Assembly: GCA_002150815.3 (NCBI GenBank)
Contig: NDFF03000184.1
Coordinates: 1 to 64,000, forward strand
Origin: Grammothele lineata
Taxonomy: Eukaryota; Basidiomycota; Agaricomycetes; Polyporales; Polyporaceae
Direction: 5' to 3'
Length of the DNA: 64,000 bases
Part shown: positions 52,676 through 63,812 of the stretch, one piece after another
Layout: each line of letters begins with the position of its first letter
How positions within the stretch are numbered: the first letter of the stretch is position 1
Notes under the pieces: generated by a model
Database searches by the model: none
What the model saw: only the letters and a program-made list of their open reading frames with translations
Told to the model about the DNA's origin: nothing
Translations under genes and position numbers: made by a program

Positions 52676-54632
52676 TCATGGGGTCGTCGGCGCTGGACCC
52701 AACACCAGATCGGCCCGCCAGTAGTCCAATGCAACCCATCGTCGCCACACCTCCGGATCCTCTCCCTCCAAGAGGTACCACCACCCGTCGCAGCCCTTCT
52801 CCCACTGGCAGTCGGTCGTGAAAGCGACGCGGCGTAGTGAGGGTGCACGCACGTCGTATTCCGCTAGAATGCTACGCTGAAGTGCTATATCGTGAGCGAA
52901 GTGGAAGGGCTTAACGTCGAACCACTTAGAGATGTTGTCCGAGAGGAGGAAAGTGTGCAGGTTCGGGGAGAACGCGAACACTTCGCGACCAAGGGCGCGA
53001 AGATCGTCCTATGTACAGTGCCCCGGGATAGACTGATCAGCGGCGATACCGGCGGGAGAACAGTGTTGGACTCACTACGGAGGGGCCCGTGCCAAGATCG
53101 TGCGCGATGAGGAGGTATTCGAGCTGCGGATTATCTCGCACGAGCCGCCCGAGAGGCTCTACCTCCAATGTCTTCACGACAAAGCTGAGGCTTTTGATCG
53201 GCACCGCCGAGTACTGAAGGTGTGAAAGAATGTCTAGGAGCCGCGGCCAGAACGGTGAATCCGAGAAGTCGATGTTCCCTGTATCAAATGGCTCGTACGT
53301 TGCACGACTGAGGCAAACAGTGTGTATAGGGCGACGCTGGGAGGGAGGCATGTCTGCAGGAAGGAAGGAAGGGAGGGCAGTTGTGGTGCAAGAGAGTCGT
53401 TCGACGTTTCTCCAGGTGTCATGTGGGATGACGATGGAGCGTGGCTGACGCCGGCCGTGATTTTCGGGGATCCTGCGGTGGTCGCTCTCGCTGCGACTTT
53501 GCTCCTCGTTCTGCTCTTTGGCCGAGGCGGCGTCGGTATCGGCATCAACCTTGTCTTCGTCACCCGGGCCGCCATTTCCATTGCTTGCATCGTCAGATTC
53601 TTCATCACCGTCGTCGCCGTCGGCAGCATTGAGGTCAGAGATGGAGCTATCCGAATCCGTGTCAGAGTCCACATCCGAATCGTCTGAGTCAGACTCAAGG
53701 TATTCGGAATCGGATGAGTCGCCGTCAAGATCGCTCATTTCGTGCCCCCAGTCATCTTGATCCATCCTCGAGACGGCAAGCGACTTGGCATGGCCCAATA
53801 AACGGTAGAACCGTCGCTTGATTACAGCCTTCTCCTGGAGCTCAACGTGGTCAAGTTCTAGGAACTCGGTGGTCCCGTCGAGCAAATCCGCCAAGGGTGG
53901 AAGACGATCGCCAGTTCCTCCACCGGAGAAGCCGAGGGAACGGAGACGTGGGAAACTGGCCATGATGACCTCTCGGAGAGTCTCAGCACAGTACCGGGAC
54001 CGGTAAGGTCTTTCAACCCATAGATGTAGCTCGCGCAGGAGAGGAATGCATTGAGGGAAGTAGGAAGGAAGAGTTTGGGGATCAATTTGCGGCCTGATAG
54101 CATCAAATTCGCTATTAAAACGTGAATATTGGATCCTCAACGACGTCAGGTGTATGTGCGGCGTCGTGACCAGGGTTCGTAACAAGGGAAAGAGTTCAAC
54201 GAGGCTGTCAGTTTTATCGATGATGAGAGAACCGAGGTTGATCAAAGACACGATGGCGGAATCGATCAAGGCAGTTGGAAGTGGGTCCGCTGTCGGACAT
54301 GGTGCCAGAGTACACTGTGGCTCCTCGACACATGGGGCATTTAGTTCTCCGTATCCAATCTCGAGGTTGCGAACCAGGGCAGGGAGGCTACGCTTGAACA
54401 TCAAATTTTCAGGGGAAGAAGCCAAGACCAGGAGACATGCTCTGGCAGCTCGCCATCGGAAATGTGAGAGGTTGACGGTGTGGTAAAGGAAAGGCGTGGC
54501 TGTAAGATTGAAGCTCTTCGATACACGGACAAACGAAGAAAGGTCGTTGAAGCGAACGAGCGAGCCAATGGCAATTAAGAGCTCATGAGGGAGTCTGTTC
54601 GCTGCGCCGTACGACGATGGTTCTGGAATCAT
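52676..54632 (-). CDS. F-box protein with acidic tract, paralogue 2
   Basis: Inverted paralogue of the gene at 8931-10869. Exons 53076-54632 and 52676-53008 join at V|GTGAGT...ATAG|D, the same position and phase, giving 629 residues. The F-box reads LPHELLIAIGSLVRFNDLSS, then VRVSKSFNLTATPFLYHTVN. The Asp/Ser/Glu-rich tract at about residues 290-385 is preceded by LLGHAKSLAVSRMD, which is identical in paralogue 1. The C-terminal exon has SPNLHTFLLSDNISKWF and TDCQWEKGCDGWWYLLEGED but a shorter, different tail (LVLGPAPTTP). Both copies are open throughout, which suggests that both are maintained. Likely an SCF receptor. Confidence 0.85.
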
Positions 54633-55560
54633 GACCGTGCTGTAGACGTGACGTCGCGATAAGCGCTACAGGAATGCGGAAGGACAGCAAGAGACGAGTC
54701 ACCAAGGCGGCATGCCGATCTCAAGGGTTGGTAAGCCCGGGTGTTTTGAGATCTTCCTAGGATTGGTGACTCAACCTGTTAAGACTCCTGAGTGGACGAT
54801 ATCTTCCTGGTTCAGCTATTACTGAGAGCTTATCGGAGCAATATTTGAAGATGTGGCAGTAGAGAAGACAGGCAGGAGCGTCCGAGAGACCGTGACGGTC
54901 GTAGCGCCGGCGCCGCTTGGAAGTTTGTGGGCGTCTGCACGACGTTGTGGCATGTTTGGATGGCGCTTGTGTATCATTTACTTATCGCCGGTCGGCTCGC
55001 CACAGCGGATTCTTTACTCGACTCCGGGCTACTATGCATATACCAATCAAGATGAGCATGTCGAATGACCATGGGGCTGGCACTTATGAAGCCGCCCATT
55101 AGCCCGGTGCTCGTAGTGTCCTCTCTCTGGGACGACGCGTCGCTAATAGCTATCGGGGCGAGAACTGGATGAATGACATCGTATGCTATACAACTTTCGG
55201 CCCGTAATACATCTCAAGTTGGTCTGGACATAGAGTGAGGGTCCCGCAGCAGAATGGAGGCTTCTTAGAGAGTGTCGTGAGAAGTCGTATGAGAGACGGT
55301 GATGCGGACATCTTGGATACACTGTGCCAAGGAGAGAGATGGGAATGTCACTTGGGATTGGGGTGGGTGGACGTGTGTTCAGGTACTGCTTTATGTACGG
55401 CCCATGTAGGGTAGGAACTCTAGCGCCGTTTTTCATGTCCGTGTGCTGATCGGAGCAGAATGACTCTACCTGGGATTCTAACTCAACATGGAGCTCATCA
55501 TGGACCCACAAACCGACACGAGGCTGCGTCCTGGAGAGCATGAGCCGGCGGAGCGCTTCT
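54633..55560. other. intergenic region left of the transposon
   Basis: 5' flank of the minus-strand F-box gene, then DNA without a supported gene up to the target duplication of the hAT-like element. Confidence 0.4.
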
Positions 55561-56821
55561 ATGTCACTTAGGGTTCCGCAACTAAGTGCTTATTAAGTAA
55601 CACTTGTAACTAAGTGGTGTTAATAACACGTTAGTAACGTGTTAGTTACACAGCTGCCGATGAGCTGTGAAATTGGGGTGTAACTAAGTTGTCACAAAGT
55701 ACAAAACTCCCCTTGGGGTTGGTCAATGGATTTAAGCAGTGGCTCGCGCGGTACACCTCCCAGGCCCTGCTAGAGGTCTAGATAGCAAAATATGCTACTC
55801 GGGTTTGGTATGGGCAGCATGAGCGAGCGGCGCGGTGAGCCGGCCGGAGCCGGACTTTGCCCGGCCCGATGCGCTTTCAAGGGTTTTAAATGTTTGCGTC
55901 GCCCGGTTGAGCCTTTGAAACCAGAGGATCAAGCGAGCTAGGCCCTAACCTGGCTCATTAGTAACAAATGTTACTTACTACTTGCTTATTACTCTCACAA
56001 TAAGGCCACCGGTGAAGAAAGCCCCTTTGCGCCACAGCACGCGTTTCCTCCAAGACGACCTCCGCAGCGTCTTCGACTAGCCCACGGGCACATCGGATCG
56101 TGGTCCTTCAACTTCAAGACTTCCGAAGCGCCTCCGCACGCATGCCCGGGAGCGGCTTCATCGCCGCCACCTCGCCGGTGCGCACACAGGCCCGTCGCGC
56201 GCGGGTCGACGCCGGTCTACACTCACAGCGACCTGCGCCGCGCCGCAGGTGTTCTTACACTCCTCCCACAATGTGGGCCCTTCCATGTAAGTGATGGTTC
56301 GCTTCCCCTGCGTGATGTTTGTGTGCGAGTGCGTGCCTGCGGCTTATCCGCGCAGACGTCCTCACGCCGAGTACGGTAACGGCTCAGAGTGAGCACCTTC
56401 GAGATTGGTTGGACGAGGTGCTGCGCATGAACAACATTGTGGTATCGTGCGTATTGCCGTGTACCATTACATTGTTGAAAACTTAAGTTGCCTCACGAGC
56501 TGGTCTGTCGGGTCCTCTGATGTTATGTGCGATGCTTGTGCGCCGTAATGTAGGCGCTTACTGTTGCAAAGTCCTTCCAACGTGTTTAAAACACGCCCCA
56601 TGCTTCCAGAGTCTGCGGAAAGGCTCGGAAACGTATCTGAAAGGAAGGAAATCGACCAGAAACGCTATTTTAACCCATTTTTTCGTCTTTTGAGCTTCCT
56701 ACGGACTTTTAAACATTGTAACTAATTAGTAACATAGGTTTAAAAGTCGCCAGAGGCCCTCTTGTAAGTAACATATGTTACTAACTGGCCGGGGACTTAG
56801 TTGCGGAACCCTAATGTCACT
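55561..56821. mobile_element. non-autonomous hAT-like DNA transposon (1,245 bp)
   Basis: The element spans 55569-56813. The first 19 nt, TAGGGTTCCGCAACTAAGT, are repeated exactly in inverted orientation at the right end. The 8 nt ATGTCACT occur directly on both sides (55561-55568 and 56814-56821), a perfect target-site duplication. An 8-bp duplication plus TAGGG-type ends fits the hAT superfamily. Subterminal DNA is crowded with AAGTAAC / GTTACTA / GTAACTAA motifs and a near-palindrome (AACACGTTAGTAACGTGTT at about 55627-55645), as expected for transposase binding. The longest internal frame is about 64 codons, so the transposase must come from elsewhere. Perfect ends suggest a recent insertion. 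Confidence 0.88.
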
Positions 56822-57417
56822 ACGCAAGCTGCGTCATTACGTGTTATTGAGTCTCCCATAATCAGCTCGACTCACCCTCCGATGAAAATACCCTAGTCAC
56901 CATTTCGCTACGGCACCAAGCAGATTCCGAAGTCGCAGATCAGAGAGCAACTCACCACCCCAAAGTCCATTAGGAGCGAGCGTGACTCTCAGGCAGTCCC
57001 AGCTGTGATCATAGTTCATGAGGGTATGCCTGGACCTTCCAGAGAGAGACTATCGAAAACATTGAAAAGAGATTTGCTGAACATTGGCTCGTTGTACATG
57101 ACCGTACATAACGTGGCGCGACCAGACCGACATCATGAACAATACTAAGCGGAGATCCAAAGTCAAAATCCAACCCCTACATCGGAGCTTGAACTGATAC
57201 AATGCCCAATCAAGCACGGGCCATAGGATGGCATCACGAGGCGTCTAAATTTTGGACTTACACGCGCACCGTGACGTCGACAGATCATCAGAGACTCTTT
57301 CACGTCCGACCGAAGTAGGTCTCGTTCTTTCCTCGTCCTCGTACGTACTCTCAGTTGATGGAATTGACTGCAGTCAGCTGTACGACAGTTAATTGCGCAT
57401 TTCTGCGTACACTCGAA
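56822..57417. other. intergenic region right of the transposon
   Basis: DNA between the hAT-like element and the F-box fragment, probably the promoter of that fragment. No gene was seen. Confidence 0.4.
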
Positions 57418-57891
57418 ATGCTCGTGACGCCGACGCCGTCCATGACTGGACTTCCAGAAGAGCTCCTGAGAGTCATCAGCTTGTTCGTCCGATTCAGCGA
57501 CCTTCTTTCCCTCGCCCGTGTTTGCAAGTCATTCAATTTCGCTGCCACACCGTTTCTATATCGCACCATCACCCTCTCGCGCTTCAAGTTCCGCGCCTCC
57601 TTAGCCTGTATCAAGCTCCTCGCCTCTGACCCCGACACGCTCGTGTTCAATCGTAGCATTGCAGCTCTCGTTCACAATCTTGAGATTGGATATCACGATG
57701 TCTGTCCCGTCGGGGACGAGGGGCTCCATGACCCTGCTCTCACCGGAAGAGTGGACCCCGAAACCACCGAATTCATCCACGCCGCGATCAGATTTATGGT
57801 CAATCTTCGTTCACTTGTGGTTGAAAAAAACGAAGGTCTCGTCCGACCGGCTTCCCTCTTCCCACCTGATCGTCCCACGCCTGGCTTCTAA
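57418..57891 (+). pseudogene. 5' fragment of a third acidic-tract-type F-box gene
   Basis: Starts MLVTPTPSMTGLPEELLRVI and carries a complete F-box (FVRFSDLLSLARVCKSFNFA, then ATPFLYRTITLSRF) and the following NRSIAALVHNLEIGYHDV. It aligns with the first roughly 155 residues of the genes at 8931 and 52676. Near 57862-57886 (LFPPDRPTPG against LFRTLITTPH in paralogue 1) the alignment needs small indels. After ACGCCTGG at about 57887 homology stops entirely, with a TAA at 57889-57891. The remaining about 470 residues are absent from the window. The gene is therefore truncated and frameshifted; the breakpoint adjoins the GC-rich sequence that leads to the KDZ element. Confidence 0.7.
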
Positions 57892-58228
57892 TTAGCCGTG
57901 ACAACAAGGGGGGCGTGTTGCGCCTATTTAGAAGGCTTCCCCCTTGTCCCCTGTACTGCTGGCTATTTCTCTCCGTAATTCCAATCCGTCGGGCGCGATT
58001 CCATGTTTTCTGCCCCGTATGTTGCGCCGGAGTGTTTCCCGTTGTTTCCGGCCCTCCCCGCGTTCCGCGCCCACGTGCCCTCCCGTCCTCCGATGAGAAC
58101 TCCGCCCCCGCCGGCGCGCCCGCCCTTCCCGTCTGACAGGGCGCGCCGCCGTTGCCCTTTCCGGTGCTTCCCCCGACTCCTGACAAATCTTCTCGTCTGG
58201 TATGTTTCCGACATGAGCTCCCTCCCGC

Positions 58229-58300
58229 CCGCCCGCGCCTCCTCCCGCCCGCGCCTCCTCCCGCCCGCCCCCGCGCCTCCTCCCGCCCGACCCCGCGCCC
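58229..58300. repeat. GC-rich minisatellite
   Basis: The unit GCGCCTCCTCCCGCCC recurs at about 58235, 58251 and 58273, separated by short CCGCC fillers. A second tandem (CGCTCGTCTCCG units) follows at about 58450-58475. Confidence 0.55.
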
Positions 58301-59311
58301 CCGCCCCCCCCGCGTCCCCGCCCCCGCCTGATTGCACGCACCAGTGACTCCGCTCCTCTCGCCGTCGCACTCTCCGCGCTCGCCGCTGTGTTCGCTGTGC
58401 TCTCCCCTTTGCGCCAGCCTCTGTGCTCCCCGCGTCCATCCCGCCGCCGCGCTCGTCTCCGCGCTCGTCTCCGCGCGCCGTCCACGCGCCGTCCGCGCGC
58501 CGCCCGGCCATGCGCACGTTGCTTCCCTCGCGCCCGCTTCTTTCTCGCGCCCGCCCCTGTCCTTTTCGCGCCCACTTCTTTCCCGCGCCCGCCGTCCTCC
58601 TCGTGCTGTCCCCTTATAGCCCCTCGCCCGCCCGCCCGCCCGCCGCCCGCCCCCAATGTTCCAAGAGCGACACCCGCCCCGCCTCCCGTCCTCGTCTCCA
58701 CGCTGCGCCGGCCGCGCCCTGCCGTGAGCGTCGTTGCTCTCTTCGCGCCCGCGTGCTCACCCCTGCTCTTCCCCGCCCCGCCAACGTTCTTGGACCCGAA
58801 GAATGCACGTCCAAACGTCCCTTCGCCAAGTTCAAATTCAGCCCGTTGCTACGAACGCCACCGGTGCCCTTCCATCACGCATGGAAGGCTCCCGCACCAC
58901 GCGCTCGCGATGGCGCTTGAAGCCCTCGCGCGGAGCGGGCCGCCCCCCGAAAAACTCCTCAACGCTGCCCCGCCATACAACTACCGCGGTTATCAGTCTA
59001 TCGCTGTAGTTGGTGCTGTGTGGTGAGTAGATTTTGCGTAGAATATCTCCGAGTCAATGTTTGTTGGGCGATCGCGCGATGCCATGCTCGCTCTCGGGCT
59101 GTTACTCGGTCGCGCTGACACCGCGTTCTTCAGAACCGCCGCGCTCTTTCTCCGCTGCAGCATTGATCTGATCTGCGGATCTGAGCCTCGAACGCTCCAG
59201 GAGGATTCAGCGCTTGATGACGTTTGCGGCGAGGAGGCCTGTCCCGCTGGCGCTTTGCCTCTACGCCCCTTCGGCATGTTCAGCTTCACTTGTCTCGCCC
59301 GCGACATTTCA

Positions 59312-59379
59312 TCTTCCTCTTCCTCCTCTTCCTCCTCCTCCTCCTCCTCCTCCTCCTCCTCCTCCTCCTCCTCCTCCTC
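59312..59379. repeat. (TCC)n microsatellite
   Basis: About 68 nt of TCC/TTCC repeats. It encodes Ser, Pro or Leu runs in the plus frames and Gly or Arg runs in the minus frames, which creates spurious ORFs. Confidence 0.85.
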
Positions 59380-60295
59380 TCTTTTCTACAGCCTTCGACG
59401 CCGCCTGATTGTCACCGCTGGATGGCTCAACGCGTGAAATATGGGCCTCTTCCATGGAGTTGTAGGAACACCCGGGGCGGTACGTTGCGTCTTCGGTGTT
59501 GAACAAACTTCGGTGAGCACGGTACTCACACTTAGCCCTCTCTGTAAGTCCCTTGCTACGAACATGGTGATATTCGTGCTCGCATGACGGTCACCAAGAG
59601 TTTCAATACCCGAAACTTCGTCGTCAACAACCAGGTGAGTGCCATCCCGTCCGGTGTCGTCTACGTTTTCCCTCCCGCCTACCGTCCATCTTCCCGGCAG
59701 TTGTAACACCATCGTCCGCCCCACGAGCGCATCATCGCTCATGCGCTTCCCGATTATCTGTTATCATTAAGCACTCCCAAATACTCTCTCCTTCCGCCCT
59801 TCCCTACCAGGTGTTCTCAAGCACATAGTTTTCTGCGACGTCCCGTCAACGTCTAGGCAAGTACCAGATAAGCTTTCCAGACAATTGTACATGCATTCCG
59901 TCGTTGTTAGTTTCCAATGTATCATTTCCAAGTAGCCATGCGCGTCAATGAGATTCGTGGCTGCTTCTTAGCGGTCGCCTTGTACGATCTTTCACAATTG
60001 GAGTACAATATCGACTTTAATGTGCTTCAGCTCTCAGATACTTGAAGACACCAAGGACGCCTCAAGCCTGACCCAACTGCTGACATCGCCCCAGGTGTAC
60101 GAGCTGTTTGTTTCTCCATTCTTAGAAATCTAGTTGACGTCTAGTTTCCAAGCGCGCATGTAACTGGACCGCTAACGTCTGCCAAATTTTCAAGCTCCTA
60201 TTCGGTTCCGGGGCAGTATACATGATGCATCCAGCACGCGACGCGTGCCCTCGCACGCCCTACACTCTGGCCTCTACAGAACGCTGCCGCCGACC

Positions 60296-62666
60296 ATGTC
60301 CGGCTCATCCGGAGTGTACAAAACTCGTAGCAAATTATGCACATCGGTCGTTGTTCATACCAGTCGGGGCGTTGGCCGTCGCCCCACGGCGACCACCCTC
60401 AAACATTCGCAAAGTGGGCGGCGTCGCAAGGAGGCACAGCGACAGCGACTGGATTTCTTGTCCTGTACGTACTGCTGTGTACTTCATTGTTACCTCATCT
60501 CACGTCGTTCTGTTCACAGCAATGAGTTTCGAAGACCGCCAGATGTACCATGATCTCAACCCGGACGAAGAAATGGATGTGGACGAGGAGCAGGCCATGG
60601 CGACTTTTCCGCCAGGGGAGGAGGCGATGCTTCAGAGCCACGAAGGTGGAGAGGAGGAGCTTTGTAGGTCATTATTTGAGGATGCGGCCAGCCCGGCTCA
60701 GTGAGTAGCGTGCTCCTCGCTCTGCCCGTGGCTTGCTGTCTAACAGTTACCGACATACCGCAGAAAACCAAAGCGCGCAGACTTCCGTTTGCGCCGGGAC
60801 CGTACAGAACGACGCAATGAACAGTGGTCAGCCCAGCTGCCAGAATTGATTACGGCGTATCTTGCGTGGCAGGCGGGTTCGACTCAAGAGAGCCCAAAGG
60901 CCCCCAATCAGCCAGCGGATGAGGCTGCTGCTTCGTTGTTCGAGATTGATACCGTAAACTTTTTTGGTGAGAGTATCCTGTAATCTCCGTCGCCATACAC
61001 TGTATTCACATCATGGTGAAGAAACATCGCGTCAATCTTTCCGTCCTATCCACGCCTCCGAAATCCCCAACGCAACTCTTTGTCGCAACGGGTACGTTGG
61101 GACGTCCCCGCTTATGCCGACGCTCGCCATCTCCTTCCGGACAGTCGAGGCCTACCGTCAACTTCATCGCGTTTGTCCGCGTCTGAGTGTGCAGGCGTTT
61201 GTGAAGGCGCTCTGTTATTTGCATGCCGTATGTTGTGATTCCTCCCGTCTCGTCCATCATGATGCTAACGTAATCTACTCAGGCCCCCTATCGTTGTGGC
61301 TTTGTAGATCAATTCAGCATCGCCTTCGACGTCTACCTCGACATCCTCCACGGCATCGATATGCGAGTCCGGACAATTCTTAAGCAAGACACGCCCGAAT
61401 GGCGAATGCGCAACGCCTGCCCGCCGTGCCTCTATAAGCTAGAGAACGAACCACAGCTTGAATATGACCTTTTACTAACCATGGATGGGAATCAGTCCTT
61501 GAAGCTCGTCGATAACAAGTTCCGCGGCGGTGAACCCCGCGTCGACACACGACAGGCACGGACCGATTTCTTCATATCAACTTCTGATGTCGACAAATTC
61601 AAGGATGAAGTCGAAGAAGCGAAGAAGGTGAGACGCGTTGGAACTCAATATGTCACTTACTGACTCTTCCATTCAGAGGCCGGGATCGGTACCGAACACT
61701 GCCTGCCCGTCGTACTACGACGCTCAAGGGCCGAGTGTCCCGCCGGCCAGATCCCCCGCATCCGCCGCTGTCGCTCCCTCCGTCGCTCCTCCCGTACCAT
61801 CATCCGCCGATGCGTCACCGCCCAACATTCCCTCGGTATCAGATGTTGTGCTACCATCCACACCCATGCCGCAGCCCCACGCCACGGCCACGCCGTCGAC
61901 CAACGTCGCTGCTGCGGGAGCACTCAGCGCAGATTCTAGGCCTTTCGCCAGTACTTCTTCAGCGAATCCGGCTGCGAAGGCGAACGGTGGGAATCGTCCA
62001 TCCAATGGCGAGGCACCGATGGATACCTCGGACCATGCGCTCGAACATGCCGAGATCACCAACCCCGACATGGCCGCGGAGAAGGTGTCAATCTGTGTCG
62101 AGCGATGGCGTAATGCCGGGCCAGAGGCGCGCAAGAAGATGTTCGCCCTTTTCGCCATCTCTGGCGTGTTCGTCTGTATATGCCGGCACGGCCATGTCCT
62201 CATCATTTGCGACATGATCCGTAGCGGGGAGCTGTGCGTATTCAATCGCATCATGGAGATATTCTACCTCACACTTTCATCCATAGTATGAAGTATCCTA
62301 TAGCCATCGTGAACAAGCTTCTTGAGGTGTACGGAACCGATATTCGCATCCTCCTCGGCTACGACATCGGCTGCGAGTTCTCAAAAACGCTCACGAACAG
62401 TTCCTTGGGATCACGCGCCGAGGCATCACGTCTCGCGTGCGTCGTTCCAGCTTTCCATGGCCACAGCCACAACCGGGGCTGTCAAGTGCACTGGCATCCT
62501 ATGTATGTTGAGGGCGCAGGTCTGGAAGATTTCGAGGGCTGCGAGCGACTCTTCTCTGAGTCAAACAACCTCGCTGCTGGTACCCGCTTGGCCTCCCCAT
62601 TTCACCGCTGGCAGGCGATCGAAGAATTCCTCAAGTTCAACAGCGCAGCGAAGCACGCGGGTTCCG
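60296..62666 (+). CDS. KDZ transposase with CxC1-type N-terminus, 3'-truncated
   Basis: Transposase of a Kyakuja-Dileera-Zisupton DNA transposon. Seven exons (60296-60464, 60520-60700, 60764-60966, 61022-61227, 61283-61627, 61677-62233, 62287-62666) join in frame to about 680 residues. The N-terminus reads GVGRRPTATTLKHSQSGRRR; then come FRPIHASEIPNATLCRNGYV, the cysteine cluster ACPPC (MRNACPPCLYKLENEP), and the core: TMDGNQSLK (Asp 1), a Pro/Ala/Ser-rich insertion, LGYDIGCEFSK (Asp 2), FHGHSHNRGCQVHWHPMYVE and GLEDFEGCERLFSESN (putative catalytic Glu). At 62666 a normal GTACGT donor follows KHAGS, but no acceptor or downstream KDZ exon is found. The C-terminal few hundred residues are therefore missing from the window. 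The preserved part has no stop or frameshift, suggesting recent truncation. Confidence 0.82.
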
Positions 62667-63620
62667 GTACGTCATTGTGCTTCGCTTCCACCTGATCATC
62701 ACGATTCCCCGGCTAAATAAACCTGTTATACCCATCGGGCTTGCCTGATCAAGGAAACCAAGAAAGTCTCTAAGCCTGCCACTACTAGTGCAACTACGAA
62801 TATCCCGCCCGTTTCCCTCCAAGGAAATACCCCCGCCCCCTAGTCCCCAAGGCCACCCACGGCGCCCAGCGCGCAAGTCCCTCGCCGGCATCTTCCGGCA
62901 GTGCACTGGGCGTAATGTCATCTAATCAGCCCCCGCCCATCAGCCGCCCTGCCGCCCCTACAAGGCGCCGACGTTCCTCGGCAGCCGGGATCACCGGCGC
63001 GACGCTGTTGCCGCTGCCGCGCCCCTCGCGCTCACCGGTCGGCGCTCATCGTGCCTGTGCTCGTCCTCGCTGTCGGGCACGATGAGCTCGACTATCTCCT
63101 CCCCCTCTTGTCCGCTCTGCGCGGTTTTTTGTACAGCAGATCATAATAATAAACAATGCTTATTACACTAGTTATATGAGTGATACAAGCACCTGATCCA
63201 GTACTACTGAGCATGCTCCTCTAGGAGGGCATGATGCCTCCGGAAGCTGTATATACACTGCATCTTCATGTATCCCTTCGCTTTCTTTTGCATCATTGTA
63301 TACTGGCTAGGTCACACCTATCCCAGCAGCTCCGGAATCCCTGTGTGATTTTCCCATGCCTCCACCCAGTCAGTGACATCCACTGATTCTGGAGCATATT
63401 GCACATGGTCCATTGCAATGGAGAACCTAAAATGTTTACAGTAGGTCGATGTAAGATACTATTACATTCTCCATGCTCTTTATACACTATCAGAGGAGGT
63501 GGTGTGTGTGCATCTGGGTGTCACTGCCCCAGCAGTGATTAGCCAACCTGCATAGATCAAACACCCTATTTAAAGATCAAAGGTCATGGGCACATTTTGC
63601 TCGTCAATAGCTTTCCGTGA
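62667..63620. other. region beyond the KDZ truncation
   Basis: Starts with the orphan intron donor of the transposase, then a C-rich stretch (62800-63110), then AT-rich DNA. No gene, no terminal inverted repeat that pairs with the KDZ side, and no poly-A tail could be identified. Confidence 0.4.
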
Positions 63621-63812
63621 AGCCAAAAACCAGATCAAACGGAGGAGAACTCGTGGAGATACAGTCGAAACAGTCGTAAATGAGGCCTGATGTACACAGA
63701 AGTGCACGGAATTCAGTGCACAGCTCTGCATTCCCTGTACTATCAGGCTCATTTGACACTCTTCTACCTGTATCTCCCTCATTTCTTCATGAATCTGGCT
63801 GGTTCTGGGCTT
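63621..63812. repeat. long imperfect hairpin, MITE-like
   Basis: Arms pair around the centre GTGCACGGAATTCAGTGCAC (about 63703-63722). On the left, GGAGATACAG (63655-63664) faces CTGTATCTCC (63768-63777), and TGAGGCCTGATGTACA faces TGTACTATCAGGCTCA. Pairing continues more weakly outward (AGCCAAAAACCAG against CTGGTTCTGGGCT). The total is about 190 bp. It encodes nothing and resembles a fold-back element or a structured RNA gene. Confidence 0.6.

Larger units (their letters stand above)
57892..60295. other. GC- and pyrimidine-rich tract without a supported gene
   Basis: From about 57960 to 58900 the plus strand is extremely C-rich, with tandem short repeats. All long frames there (both strands) are composition artefacts rich in Arg, Pro, Ala or Gly. 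From 58900 to 60295 composition normalises, but no recognisable gene appears. It may include the 5' part of the transposon whose transposase starts at 60296. Confidence 0.4.

Noticed and set aside
57928..58701. 257-codon Gly/Arg-rich minus-strand frame and Pro/Ser-rich plus-strand frames
   Set aside because: Produced by the C-rich tandem repeats; low complexity in all frames.
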